A DNA stretch of 64,000 nt from positions 1-64,000 of the forward strand of contig DGAG01000012.1 in the NCBI GenBank assembly GCA_002382325.1, read 5' to 3'. The position numbers and the translations under genes were made by a program. The notes under the pieces are model-generated. The model ran no database searches, had not been told where the DNA came from, and saw nothing but the letters and a program-made list of their open reading frames with translations. Shown here one piece after another: positions 1 through 8,593 of this stretch. How positions within the stretch are numbered: the first letter of the stretch is position 1; every line of letters starts with the position of its first letter. The DNA comes from Epsilonproteobacteria bacterium UBA4036 (GTDB taxonomy: Bacteria > Campylobacterota > Campylobacteria > Campylobacterales > Arcobacteraceae).

Positions 1-189
1 TGGGTTGACAAAGGAGTATATCCCTGTTGTTTTATAAAAAGAGTCAATCAATTGGGTAATTGATTTCTCTTTATATTCATGATGAACTTCTTCTTGTTCT
101 TGTGGCGTTACACTGGAAGAGCCAGCGTAAGCGTTTACACTCAACAGCATAAACAGTGCTAACAGCACGGGAACAATTGTTTTTTTCAT
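1..189 (-). CDS. oadB: Na+-translocating decarboxylase beta subunit, N-terminal fragment
   Basis: Only the first 63 codons lie in the window; the gene runs off the left edge. A signal-like N-terminus (KKTIVPVLLALFMLLSVNAYA) precedes a hydrophilic stretch and a segment ending TTGIYSFVNP, which resembles the start of oxaloacetate decarboxylase beta subunits. That membrane subunit couples decarboxylation of carboxybiotin to Na+ export. Its ATG overlaps the oadG stop by 4 bp (ATGA), so the two are translationally coupled. The assignment rests on the short N-terminus and on oadG next door. Confidence 0.65.
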   Translation of the reverse strand, partial: MKKTIVPVLLALFMLLSVNAYAGSSSVTPQEQEEVHHEYKEKSITQLIDSFYKTTGIYSFVNP

Positions 190-434
190 TCATTTCCTTT
201 TTGTTGTTCATGGTGAATAACTGCCGTTATAGCAGCCACTTTTTGAGCCATATTGGAAGAAACATTCTGAGGTTTATTCACCTCTTGAGCCTTTTTTTCT
301 GGTAGGGGAAAATATTTTCCGATCAATTTTGCTTGCAATTTAATGGCATAGACCATGATAGTTAAGAAAAGAAATACCACTCCCATTCCCAAGAACATAA
401 ACTTTACAGATTCCATCAGCACATTGGTTTCCAT
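186..434 (-). CDS. oadG: Na+-translocating decarboxylase gamma subunit (OadG family)
   Basis: 82 residues: one N-terminal membrane helix (about 10-32, MFLGMGVVFLFLTIMVYAIK), then a polar proline/lysine-rich linker and a short C-terminal helix. This is the usual build of OadG, the small subunit that holds the alpha and beta subunits of a Na+-pumping oxaloacetate/methylmalonyl-CoA decarboxylase together at the inner membrane. The 4-bp overlap with the downstream beta-subunit gene supports the call. The family is poorly conserved outside the helix, so the evidence is topology plus context. Confidence 0.75.
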   Translation of the reverse strand: METNVLMESVKFMFLGMGVVFLFLTIMVYAIKLQAKLIGKYFPLPEKKAQEVNKPQNVSSNMAQKVAAITAVIHHEQQKGNE

Positions 435-559
435 AACTCTCCTTTTTTAAAAAAATTAGTGTATTGTAGTTAAATAAGAAAAATAGTTCTTCTTATAAAT
501 TGCGTAATTTATTGTTTATTCGTGCTAATTTAATTGTCTAATTGTGTTATAATTATGTA

Positions 560-1435
560 ATGAAAAGAGAGACGCTAAAACGACGCATTAAAATTGCCAA
601 TGATATTATGTATTATATCTATACCCATATTGAAACTCATATTGATATTGAAGAACTCAGTTACAATTTGGACGTGAGCAAATTTCATATGCACCGAATC
701 TTTAAAGAGATTTTTGGCAAAAATATTTATGAGATGATCAAATCCATTCGTTTGCAAAAAGCAGCCAATTTGCTCTTAACCAATAACACCTCCACCATTT
801 CTAACATTGCCAATTTATGTGGGTACAGTTCTCAATCTTCTTTTATAAAAGCTTTTAAAGAACGATTTGACGTCTCACCCAAACAGTGGCGACAAGGCGA
901 TTATAAAACCTATTCACACAAAATTTTACAGCAATCACAAAAAGCGATGCAATCACAAGCTGACTTTACCAAACTTAAACCCACCATTGTCAAAATGCCT
1001 GATTTGCAAAGTTTTTATATCCGAAACAAAGGGTACAATACCAATATCAAAGAGACTTGGCAAAAACTTTACACATGGGTTTTAAACAATAATATAGAAA
1101 ACTACACCCAAATTGCCTTGCTCCATGATAATCCCACCATTACACCACTGGGTGAGTGTCAATATATTGCTTGTATTGTTGTAGAAGAAGCGCTTGTTTT
1201 AGCTAACAATCGACTGCCCAATTTTAAAATATCCAATGGCGTGTATGCCAAGTTTGATTTTCAAGGAAAACACGGAGATATGTTACGGTTTATTCACTGG
1301 GTGTACCACGAATGGCTGTTACAAAGTGAATATGAAACCACCACCAAACCCTCCTATGTGATTTATCATAAAAACAATTTTTTAAGTGAAGATAACACCT
1401 TTGATGTGAGTTTTTATATTTCAATTAATTTTTAA
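560..1435 (+). CDS. AraC-family transcriptional regulator with GyrI-like effector domain
   Basis: 291 residues from the ATG at 560; an upstream TTG at 542 in the same frame is less likely. Residues about 10-110 hold two helix-turn-helix units of AraC type (IDIEELSYNLDVSKFHMHRIF, then ISNIANLCGYSSQSSFIKAF and the closing FDVSPKQWR). The C-terminal 150 residues fit the GyrI/Bacterial-transcription-activator effector-binding fold, so this is Rob/MarA-like architecture with the DNA-binding part first. It is divergent from oadG across a 125-bp AT-rich gap. The ligand and targets cannot be read from sequence. Confidence 0.85.
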   Translation: MKRETLKRRIKIANDIMYYIYTHIETHIDIEELSYNLDVSKFHMHRIFKEIFGKNIYEMIKSIRLQKAANLLLTNNTSTISNIANLCGYSSQSSFIKAFKERFDVSPKQWRQGDYKTYSHKILQQSQKAMQSQADFTKLKPTIVKMPDLQSFYIRNKGYNTNIKETWQKLYTWVLNNNIENYTQIALLHDNPTITPLGECQYIACIVVEEALVLANNRLPNFKISNGVYAKFDFQGKHGDMLRFIHWVYHEWLLQSEYETTTKPSYVIYHKNNFLSEDNTFDVSFYISINF

Positions 1436-1499
1436 TTTCTTAAGACACAAAGTTTTAAAAAATGAGTTATAATACTAAAATTTTTGACGGAGAAAATCT

Positions 1500-1706
1500 A
1501 TGTTTAGTATGCCCAGTGGAATGGAATTAGGAATTATTGTATTGGTCATTTTACTTCTTTTTGGAGGAAAAAAAATACCTGAATTGGCAAAAGGTTTGGG
1601 AAGTGGCATTAAAAACTTTAAAAATGCCATGAAAGAGGATGACACCCCTGCACCTGTACAACAAGTGCAAGAGAATACTCAAAAAGTAGAAGAGAAAACG
1701 GTGTAA
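1500..1706 (+). CDS. tatA: Sec-independent translocase subunit TatA
   Basis: 68 residues: a short N-terminal membrane helix (MELGIIVLVILLLFGGKKIPELAKGLG) with the conserved FGxKKxPEL hinge, an amphipathic helix and an acidic/lysine tail. TatA oligomers form the pore that exports folded twin-arginine proteins. ATG 1500 follows a GGAG ribosome-binding site. An extended -10 (GTTATAAT) sits about 30 bp upstream. A likely client in this window is NosG (43076), which has an RRTFIK twin-arginine motif. tatB and tatC are not adjacent. Confidence 0.93.
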   Translation: MFSMPSGMELGIIVLVILLLFGGKKIPELAKGLGSGIKNFKNAMKEDDTPAPVQQVQENTQKVEEKTV

Positions 1707-1711
1707 ACTTT

Positions 1712-1740
1712 TGCTCGTTCTTATAAAAACAGAACGAGCA
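1712..1740 (+). terminator. Rho-independent terminator after tatA
   Basis: A perfect 10-bp inverted repeat (TGCTCGTTCT / AGAACGAGCA) with a 9-nt loop is followed by a T-rich run. It lies between convergent tatA and the PIN-domain gene and could act for both. Confidence 0.8.
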
Positions 1741-1751
1741 GAATTTTCTTT

Positions 1752-2162
1752 TTATTTCATAGTAGCCAAAAACTCTTTGGGCAATTTTGTTACGACTTTT
1801 GACTTTTTAAACCCTTTTAAATCTCGTGAAATAATCACATCAATACCACAAAGCTCGGCACTGGTATAAATTACACTGTCTTCAAAATCTTTTCCACTAT
1901 TTTGTAAAGCGTGTTGTAGTACATCTTTATTGACATTTGTAATTTCAAAAAGCAAAAGCAATTTTTGAATAATATTATTGGCATTTAAAACTGTTGTTGT
2001 TTTAGAAACCAAATAATAAATGGTTGTAATCGTCGTCGCACATAAAAATCCATTCACTTGACCTGATTCTATTTGTACAAATATCTCTTTAGCCTCTTGA
2101 CAAAAAGGTTCTCTTTGCAATAATACATCAAGTACAATATTGGTGTCTAACAGTACTTTCAT
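1752..2162 (-). CDS. PIN-domain ribonuclease toxin (VapC-like)
   Basis: 136 residues beginning MKVLLDTNIVLDVLLQREPF, the PIN-domain start with the first catalytic Asp (LDTN). Further acidic residues follow in the middle (GKDFEDSVIY) and near the end (IISRDLKGF), as expected for the Mg2+-binding site of a PIN RNase. It overlaps the upstream small gene by 4 bp in the usual antitoxin-toxin order. VapC-type toxins cleave tRNA or rRNA; the target here is unknown. Family call is firm; toxin activity is inferred from the pairing. Confidence 0.85.
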   Translation of the reverse strand: MKVLLDTNIVLDVLLQREPFCQEAKEIFVQIESGQVNGFLCATTITTIYYLVSKTTTVLNANNIIQKLLLLFEITNVNKDVLQHALQNSGKDFEDSVIYTSAELCGIDVIISRDLKGFKKSKVVTKLPKEFLATMK

Positions 2163-2404
2163 AGATATTTTTCTTCTAAATAGGTTTTATAATCATTTTC
2201 ATCAAGCTTAACACTTTTGAGCGACCCATATAAAGAGTCGGTGATTTGAGTATTTTTGTTTTTAATTTCAATTTTTTCTTTTTCTAAAAGCAATTTAAAG
2301 TAGTTGTTCACCAGTTTTGACACAGAAGTTTTATGCTCTTTAGCAAACTTTTTTACCTCTTCAATAATCTCTTGCTCTGTATAGAGTGTAATTTTAGCAC
2401 TCAT
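2159..2404 (-). CDS. Antitoxin of the PIN-toxin pair (ribbon-helix-helix-like, DUF6364-type)
   Basis: 81 residues. The N-terminus (AKITLYTEQEIIEEVKKFAKEH then TSVSKLVNNYFK) has the strand-helix-helix pattern of ribbon-helix-helix antitoxins. The charged C-terminal half (SLKSVKLDENDYKTYLEEKY) would be the toxin-binding tail. It precedes and overlaps the PIN gene by 4 bp, so it is expected to neutralise the toxin and repress the operon. The exact antitoxin family is assigned from memory of similar proteins. Confidence 0.75.
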   Translation of the reverse strand: MSAKITLYTEQEIIEEVKKFAKEHKTSVSKLVNNYFKLLLEKEKIEIKNKNTQITDSLYGSLKSVKLDENDYKTYLEEKYL

Positions 2405-2477
2405 TGTTCATCCTTGTCGTATATTTTATAAAAATTTATACGACTATTTTACAAGATATTTAAAGGTTTGTCAAATT

Positions 2478-3758
2478 TTATTTTCGTCGTGTGTTTTGAC
2501 GTATTGAGATGATGAGTTGGTAAATTAAGTAAGCTATGATAACTTTGTAAATTAATCCACTAAAAGTTAAATGCTCTTTCCCAGTCATTATGGAAAAGGG
2601 GTTTAATTGGTTTGCTAAAAAATCCCAATTAATCGCATTGAGTTGTATAAAAATGAATGTAAATATCAGTAAACTTATTTTTTGAATTAATTCTTTTGTA
2701 AATACTGCAAATCCTATTGGAATGGTTGTTATTAAACTGATAAATAAATATCTGTCTGTTTCATAAAAATATGTTTGATTAAATACAGTTACAATACAAG
2801 AAATTAGAATTATCCATAACAAAGATAATGTCCAATCTTGAGAATGATTTGAAGCTAATCCGTGAATTTTAAAAACTAGCCATTCGAAAATATTTTTTCC
2901 TTTTTTTACATCCTTATCTAATTCTTTTTCACGTTCATTCATTTCTAAAGCATAAAATTTATTGGCTTCGATAATATTGTTTTGTTGTTCAAAAGAGTCT
3001 TTTATTATTCGTGCTGTTTCACGATTTGCAATATTTATAGTTATAGTTTCACCATGAAACTTTTCTTCTTTTTCATCGTAAAACCTAGTTCTTGCTGTAA
3101 CGTCTAAAAAATTAACTTTTTCTAAAAATATAGTATCTCGTAAATTTACTTTTTTTGTAAATGTACAATCACGAAAACTTATATACTTCTCAAACTTAGT
3201 GTATTTGAAATCTGTTTGACCATTAAATTTACTACTAGAACAATCACATACACTATAAAAAATTGACTCACTTAAATCAAATTCACCCTCGACTATGCAG
3301 AAATTTAAAAAAAAATCATTATTGAATATTCTTTTTTTTGCTGTTAAATTCTGTTTAAATATACAATCATCAAATAATATTAATTTGTCATTTTCATCTA
3401 AATCAATATTAAAATCACCATAAAATGTGCAATTCCTAAAATATAAATCACTATATTGCCAAAATTCAAAATCAGTAAAGTTTACATCTGGAAACTTAAG
3501 ATTCTCTAATGGTGTGTTAAAATCTCCTTTTATATAAAAAAAAGGATCTTCTTGAGTTATATTAGCCTTGTCTTCATTTAATCCTTTTATGTTCTCAAAG
3601 GATTTACCTAATAATATAAAAAAATCATTTCGCTGTATACGGTATTTTTCTTTAAGCTTTAAATTTTCAAACCAATCATCTTTTTCACAATGTAAAATAC
3701 ATTTATCTCTATTTTCAAAAACTTCTAAATCACAATCTTTACAACTACGTTGATTCAT
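2478..3758 (-). CDS. Pentapeptide-repeat protein with C-terminal membrane region
   Basis: 426 residues. The N-terminus has a small Cys cluster (CKDC...CILHCEKDD) that could bind a metal. Residues about 75-240 contain irregular A(D/N)LxX-like repeats (NLKFPDVNFTDFEFW, LYFRNCTFYGDF, FDLSESIFYSVC, ISFRDCTFTKKVNLRDTIF) typical of a right-handed beta-helix. A charged helix follows, and the last 130 residues hold about four membrane helices. It is very AT-rich and sits beside a toxin-antitoxin pair and a palindrome-rich element, which suggests accessory DNA. Related proteins are often annotated as pentapeptide repeat or ion-channel-like; the function is not known. Confidence 0.7.
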   Translation of the reverse strand: MNQRSCKDCDLEVFENRDKCILHCEKDDWFENLKLKEKYRIQRNDFFILLGKSFENIKGLNEDKANITQEDPFFYIKGDFNTPLENLKFPDVNFTDFEFWQYSDLYFRNCTFYGDFNIDLDENDKLILFDDCIFKQNLTAKKRIFNNDFFLNFCIVEGEFDLSESIFYSVCDCSSSKFNGQTDFKYTKFEKYISFRDCTFTKKVNLRDTIFLEKVNFLDVTARTRFYDEKEEKFHGETITINIANRETARIIKDSFEQQNNIIEANKFYALEMNEREKELDKDVKKGKNIFEWLVFKIHGLASNHSQDWTLSLLWIILISCIVTVFNQTYFYETDRYLFISLITTIPIGFAVFTKELIQKISLLIFTFIFIQLNAINWDFLANQLNPFSIMTGKEHLTFSGLIYKVIIAYLIYQLIISIRQNTRRK

Positions 3759-3808
3759 ATTTTCACTTTATATTTTAATGTTTAAATATTATCACAATTT
3801 TGATTTAT

Positions 3809-4376
3809 TCTCTTAAAAACCTAAAGGTTTTCGCTCTCTTACTTTGTATGGACAAAGTAAGCCTGTGCTTGCACTCTCTTTGAGAAAACCACCAACTAAA
3901 TTTCAAAGCCCTTGGGTTCCCTCATTTATTATTTTTAATTTCTAAAGTTGCAAAACTCATAAATAAATGTACGTTTAGTACATTTATTTACTCAAACAGT
4001 TGTAACTCTTTTTTCGAAATAAAAAATAAACATTCGGCTTTTCAGACGTTGGTCAAAATGGGATAAGGACATTTACATATTTGATTTTCTAAGATTAGAA
4101 TTTCTTCTTTATTCAATGAGCAAAAGATAGTTCAAACCGCTTTGTATTTCCACATCTGCAGACGCTGAGCGTTTGTTTTAATCTTTTCAAAACAAGCTCG
4201 AAACTGTTTGAGCGTTAAGCAAGGTGCTAAATGCACCTTGTAGCGAGTTTTGCAGAGCTGAAAAGATTAAAACAATAAGCGAAGGTAGCTTTGCCGTCGA
4301 AGCCGTGGAGAGTTTCTTTGCTAACTTTCTTTTCGGTAAAAGAAAGTGGGGCGAAAACCTTTAGGTTTTCAAGAGA
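3809..4376. repeat. 568-bp non-coding element with 26-bp inverted termini and nested hairpins
   Basis: This fills the 704-bp gap between the pentapeptide gene and secF; no open reading frame of note was seen. The ends, 3809-3834 and 4351-4376, are inverted copies matching at 25 of 26 bases (core AAAACCTAAAGGTTTTCGC). Inside each end is a perfect hairpin: 3839-3860 (9-bp arms) and 4324-4347 (ACTTTCTTTT, loop CGGT). Further in are a 13-bp-arm hairpin at 3960-3990, a 17-bp inverted repeat at 4173-4189/4259-4275, and within it AAGGTGC-TAAAT-GCACCTT at 4221-4239. It could be a non-autonomous mobile element or a structured RNA. No target-site duplication was evident. Confidence 0.6.
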
Positions 4377-4406
4377 GGTATTATAATTATCAAAAAATCT
4401 TCCATA

Positions 4407-4436
4407 AAAAAAGCCCCACTAAACAGTGAGGCTTTA
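4407..4436 (-). terminator. Terminator of the yajC-secD-secF operon
   Basis: On the minus strand GCCTCACT-GTTT-AGTGGGGC forms a stem with one G-U pair and is followed by a run of T. It is 27 bp past the secF stop. Confidence 0.85.
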
Positions 4437-4462
4437 AATAAAAGTATTAGAAACTCACGTTT

Positions 4463-5434
4463 CTAAATTGTGCCTTGTTCATACATGGCTCTTAACTTCT
4501 CTTTCTCTTTTTGCCGTTTTAACTTCTCAGCCTCTTTGGCTCTAAAGTTTTCAATTGAGAATTTCAACTGAACTAAGAAAGTTGATGCGATAAAAATAGA
4601 AGAGTAAGTTCCCACAATAATACCTACAAGTAAAGTAAAGGCAAAACCGTGGATAATTTCACTTCCAAATACAAACAATGTAACCACCACAAAGAAAGTG
4701 GTCAATGATGTCAATGTTGTTCGTGATAACGTTCTTGAAACCGATTCGTTGACCACATTTTCAAGTAACGACTCTTTTGATGTTTGCACCCCTTCTCGAA
4801 TACGGTCAAATACAATAATGGTATCGTTGAGTGAGTATCCAAGCAAGGTTAAAAGTGCGGCCAAAATATCCAAATTGACTTCAACTTCAAATAAGGCAAT
4901 CGCTCCTAACGCAATAACAATATCATGCACCAAAGCAAAGATTGAAGCCACCGCAAAACGATACTCAAAACGGTAACTGACGTAAATTAAAATCATTACC
5001 AAAGAAAGAGCCAATGCCATAACTCCTTTTTCTCGTAATTCATCCCCTACTTTGGGACCTACCATATCGACTCTTCTGATTTCAAAGTTTCCAGTGGAGT
5101 CTAAAAGTTGGTGCATTTCATCGCCAATATCTGTTGCCACAGATGCTGATGACGTGGTAATTCGAATAACAATCTCTTCATCTGATCCAAACTCAGTAAT
5201 AGAAGCATTAGCAAACTGTGGTTTTTGTTTTAAAATATCTCGAATATTATCAATAGGTGCTGTTTTATCGTATTTGATTTGGACAAGTGTTCCTCCTGCA
5301 AAATCAATCCCAAAGTTCAATCCTTTGGTGAACAAAATTCCCAATGAAGCCAAAAATAAAATCAAGGAAAGACCTAAAAAGGGCAACCTTTTGCCCATAA
5401 AATTATACGTTTTATCTGTTTTAAAAAATTCCAT
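4463..5434 (-). CDS. secF: Protein translocase subunit SecF
   Basis: 323 residues from the ATG at 5434. That start overlaps the secD stop by one base (TAATG) and gives the expected MEFFKTDKTYNFMGKR N-terminus; an upstream in-frame start at 5452 inside secD is rejected. It has a first membrane helix, the LNFGIDFAGGTLVQI motif, a periplasmic P4-like domain, then five helices with the D/N-rich GYSLNDTIIVFDRIRE motif. With SecD it forms the proton-driven complex that completes protein export across the inner membrane. The operon order yajC-secD-secF is standard. Confidence 0.96.
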   Translation of the reverse strand: MEFFKTDKTYNFMGKRLPFLGLSLILFLASLGILFTKGLNFGIDFAGGTLVQIKYDKTAPIDNIRDILKQKPQFANASITEFGSDEEIVIRITTSSASVATDIGDEMHQLLDSTGNFEIRRVDMVGPKVGDELREKGVMALALSLVMILIYVSYRFEYRFAVASIFALVHDIVIALGAIALFEVEVNLDILAALLTLLGYSLNDTIIVFDRIREGVQTSKESLLENVVNESVSRTLSRTTLTSLTTFFVVVTLFVFGSEIIHGFAFTLLVGIIVGTYSSIFIASTFLVQLKFSIENFRAKEAEKLKRQKEKEKLRAMYEQGTI

Positions 5435-7002
5435 TATTTCACTCCAAACCAATTGCCAATATTTTTAGACTTTTGAATTTTATTCATCAACATTTCATAA
5501 ATCCCATGTGTTCCTAAAATGGCTGTGAGCATTGAAGCTAAAATACCAATTGAAATCGTTACGGCAAATCCTTTGACAGGACCTGTTCCATACGCATATA
5601 AAATGACGGCCACTAAAAGAGTGGTAATATTGGCATCCAAAATCGCACTCATGGCATTGGCATACCCATCTTCAATGGCTTTTTTAACCGAAACACCCGC
5701 TTGAAGCAGTTCTCGGATTCTTTCAGTGATAATAACATTCGCATCCACTGCCATCCCCACGGTTAAAACAATTCCTGCCATCCCTGGAAGCGTAAGCGTT
5801 GCACCAAACATTGCCATAACAGCTACAATGATAAAAATATTGGTAATCAGTGCAATATTGGCAATAATCCCTGCTGTTTTATAGTACACCACCATAAAAA
5901 TCATGACCACACCAAATCCTACTAACAATGCTATCATTGAAGCTTGGATTGAATCTGCTCCTAAGCTTGGACCTACGCTTCGTTTTTCAAGCAGTTTTAC
6001 ACTCGCCGGCAATGCCCCACTTCGTAAAGCAATGGCAACATTTCCTGCTTCAACGAGAGTAAAGCCTCCCGAAATTTGTCCGCTTCCACCACCAATTCTC
6101 TCTCTGATATTGGGGGCAGAATAGACTTTACCGTCTAAAACCACCGCCAATCGTTTGCCGATATTATTGGCAGTAAAGTCTCCAAAAATTCGTGCTCCAC
6201 TTGAGTTAAGCGTAAAGTTAATAATGGGTTGATTGGATTGATCAAACGCCACTTGAGCATCAATAATTTGTTCTCCGTTTAAAATGGGAATTTCTTTGAC
6301 CAAATATTTTTCATTGGGGTTGTCTGATTTTTCTAAAATCACCGCTCCATATAAAGCGGCTTGTTCAGGAGTCATAGAATAGACTTGATCGGCAATTTCT
6401 TCATCGACTGCCATCATTTCTAAATTGGCAGGTTGAGAGATAAGTTCTCGTGCGGCTTTTTCTTCTGCGGCACTTTTAATCCCTGGAAGTTCTACTACAA
6501 TATCGGTTTCACCTTGTCGTATAACGGTTGGCTCTGCTAAACCAAATTGGTCCAATCGATTTCGTATGGTTTCAACAGCTTGTGAAACCGATAAATCTTT
6601 TACAAGTTCTTTTTCACTTTGGCTAAGTGAAATAAGATAATTGAGAGCATTGGGTTTTTGAATATCCAAACCTTTGATTTTGGATAACATTTCATCGACT
6701 TTTTTGATTTCGTCTTCATCTAAAATGCTAAATTCAACCGTATCGCCATTGATACTCAGTTCATCAAGTAAGATATCTTCATCTTGTGCAAAGTATTTAA
6801 TCGAAGAGGCATAACTTTTGATTTTAGATGTAACCGCTTCATCGGTATTCACGCCTAAAAGCATATGAAGTCCACCTTGTAAATCTAAGCCTAAATTGAT
6901 TTTTTTCCCACTGTCGGTTTGTAAAAAAGATGGCATAGCAAAAACAACACCAAATATGATACTCAGTGCAAATATTATGAGTCTATAATTAAAGATTTTC
7001 AA
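5434..7002 (-). CDS. secD: Protein translocase subunit SecD
   Basis: 522 residues, normal for a campylobacterotal SecD. An N-terminal membrane helix is followed by the GLDLQGGLHMLLGV motif, a periplasmic region including the P1 base and head (NRLDQFGLAEPTVIRQG; VELPGIK), and the C-terminal six-helix block with GMAVDANVIITERIRE. It works with SecF and YajC in late-stage Sec export. Translation is coupled to secF by a one-base stop/start overlap. Confidence 0.97.
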   Translation of the reverse strand: MKIFNYRLIIFALSIIFGVVFAMPSFLQTDSGKKINLGLDLQGGLHMLLGVNTDEAVTSKIKSYASSIKYFAQDEDILLDELSINGDTVEFSILDEDEIKKVDEMLSKIKGLDIQKPNALNYLISLSQSEKELVKDLSVSQAVETIRNRLDQFGLAEPTVIRQGETDIVVELPGIKSAAEEKAARELISQPANLEMMAVDEEIADQVYSMTPEQAALYGAVILEKSDNPNEKYLVKEIPILNGEQIIDAQVAFDQSNQPIINFTLNSSGARIFGDFTANNIGKRLAVVLDGKVYSAPNIRERIGGGSGQISGGFTLVEAGNVAIALRSGALPASVKLLEKRSVGPSLGADSIQASMIALLVGFGVVMIFMVVYYKTAGIIANIALITNIFIIVAVMAMFGATLTLPGMAGIVLTVGMAVDANVIITERIRELLQAGVSVKKAIEDGYANAMSAILDANITTLLVAVILYAYGTGPVKGFAVTISIGILASMLTAILGTHGIYEMLMNKIQKSKNIGNWFGVK

Positions 7003-7030
7003 TTCTTTCCCTTAAGTGTGTGTAAGTGTG

Positions 7031-7059
7031 GTAAAACATCTAAGTGTTAGATGTTTTAC
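7031..7059 (-). terminator. Strong hairpin between yajC and secD (attenuator or processing site)
   Basis: Perfect 13-bp arms (GTAAAACATCTAA / TTAGATGTTTTAC) with a 3-nt loop lie in the 66-bp gap between the yajC stop and the secD start. Because both genes read through it in the same direction, it may act as a partial terminator or an RNA-stabilising stem that sets yajC above secDF. Confidence 0.6.
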
Positions 7060-7068
7060 TTAAAAAGA

Positions 7069-7338
7069 TTATTCTAATACTTTTGAAACAAATTCTCTCA
7101 TCAGTTTCATTTCTGAACCATCATGATTTTTAACCAATAAAAATTCTTCTTCAACTTTACTAATTTCAACCATTAAGCCACCGTGTGTTACAATCTTATC
7201 GCCTTTTTTTAAATTAGCCACCATCTCTTTATGTGCTTTCGCTTGTTTTTGTTGTGGTCTAATAATCAAAAAGTAAAAAATTGCAAACAATGCAACCAGA
7301 GGTAGTAATGAAGTCAATAAATCTCCACTTTGTCCCAT
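7069..7338 (-). CDS. yajC: Preprotein translocase accessory subunit YajC
   Basis: 89 residues from the ATG at 7338, which is preceded by AAAGGAAAT. The longer frame from 7395 lacks a good ribosome-binding site and overlaps lnt. A single N-terminal membrane helix (SLLPLVALFAIFYFLIIRPQQK) with the signature FLIIRPQQK is followed by a small cytosolic domain (GDKIVTHGGLMVEI). It is the accessory partner of SecDF and first gene of the operon. Confidence 0.95.
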   Translation of the reverse strand: MGQSGDLLTSLLPLVALFAIFYFLIIRPQQKQAKAHKEMVANLKKGDKIVTHGGLMVEISKVEEEFLLVKNHDGSEMKLMREFVSKVLE

Positions 7339-7363
7339 ATAATTTCCTTTGTAAGTTTTATTT

Positions 7364-8593
7364 ATGTTTTTATTAAAACGGCTAAATTTTAACAAAACAA
7401 ATATAATAAAGGGCTTGTATTGTGCTCTTTTTTTCAGTGCTTTTATCTATTTAGAGCATTTTGGTGTGCAAATACCTCTTCTTAATTCACTTTTAGCACT
7501 TGTGGCGTTTTATTTACTCTTAACTCTTCCTCGAAATGCCCTGTTTTTTGCGGGATTTTTTGTGGGAATTTTATGGTTTTATTGGGTCAGTTTCAGTTTT
7601 ATTTATTATGAATTGTCCTATTTAATCCCATTGGTTATTTTGGGCTTTGCACTGGGGTATGGTTTAGTTTTTTATCTGCTTGCCCTTTGGAATACGATTT
7701 ATTATCGTGTTTTTGCTCTTTTTGCTTTAAGTTTTATTACCATTTTAGGCTTTAATTGGTTGCAACTTGAACTGCTTTTATTGCACTCTTATTTTGGCAT
7801 AGAAAAAATTGATTTGCTTATTATTTTAGTTGCCATGGCTTTATTTGTTCGTTTTAAATGGCCGGCTTTATTGCTCTTAATCTTAGCCTTAAACATCAAT
7901 TTTACGCAACCTATGTATGAGAAGCAACACCATTTGAATATTGCTATGCCTCAATTTAATCTTTCACAACATCAAAAATGGAACACATCCTATAAAGAAG
8001 AGATTATTGCGATGAATTTAGAAGCAATAGACCAAGCCATACAAGAGCAGTACGATTTGATTATTCTACCTGAAACAGCATTTCCCATTGTTTTAAATAC
8101 GCATCAAACCCTATTTGAAACCTTAGAAGAAAAAGCCCAAGAGATTGACATCGTTACAGGGGCTTTATACAAACAAGAGAACCATTACTACAACTCCACG
8201 TATCACTTTTCCAATTACGGTGTAAATATTGCCAACAAAGTCGTACTGGTTCCTTTTGGAGAGGAGATTCCTTTGCCCAAACTCTTACGAGATTTTATCA
8301 ATAACACTTTTTATAATGGCGCACAAGATTACTCCAAAGCCACGGCTCCGACTGATTTTGAAATTAAAGGGGTGAAATTTAGAAATGCTATTTGCTACGA
8401 AACCACCACTCATGCTATTTTTCAAGACTTGAACGATGTGGCTTTTATGATCTCCATATCCAACAACGCATGGTTTACTCCTTCCATTGAACCCACCTTA
8501 CAAAAACTGCTTATGCAGTACTATTCAAAACTCTATGGGGTAACGATTTATGCCGTTGCAAATGGAAGCTCTAATTGGGTGATTGGTGAGTGA
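7364..8593 (+). CDS. lnt: Apolipoprotein N-acyltransferase
   Basis: 409 residues. The N-terminal 170 residues form about six membrane helices; the rest is a periplasmic nitrilase-like domain. The catalytic residues can be placed by motif: Glu in LILPETAFP, Lys in NKVVLVPFGE and Cys in NAICYETTTH. The enzyme adds the third acyl chain to the N-terminal Cys of lipoproteins in the inner membrane, and NosC1 and NosL in this window are probable substrates. It is divergent from yajC, with its start inside the yajC leader. The last five codons (WVIGE) and the stop lie inside a heptad-repeat hairpin shared with the convergent cusA. Confidence 0.9.
   Translation: MFLLKRLNFNKTNIIKGLYCALFFSAFIYLEHFGVQIPLLNSLLALVAFYLLLTLPRNALFFAGFFVGILWFYWVSFSFIYYELSYLIPLVILGFALGYGLVFYLLALWNTIYYRVFALFALSFITILGFNWLQLELLLLHSYFGIEKIDLLIILVAMALFVRFKWPALLLLILALNINFTQPMYEKQHHLNIAMPQFNLSQHQKWNTSYKEEIIAMNLEAIDQAIQEQYDLIILPETAFPIVLNTHQTLFETLEEKAQEIDIVTGALYKQENHYYNSTYHFSNYGVNIANKVVLVPFGEEIPLPKLLRDFINNTFYNGAQDYSKATAPTDFEIKGVKFRNAICYETTTHAIFQDLNDVAFMISISNNAWFTPSIEPTLQKLLMQYYSKLYGVTIYAVANGSSNWVIGE

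Noticed and set aside
5052..5468. 138-residue reading frame opposite secF and the end of secD
   Set aside because: Shadow of the conserved Sec genes; its product has no recognisable features.
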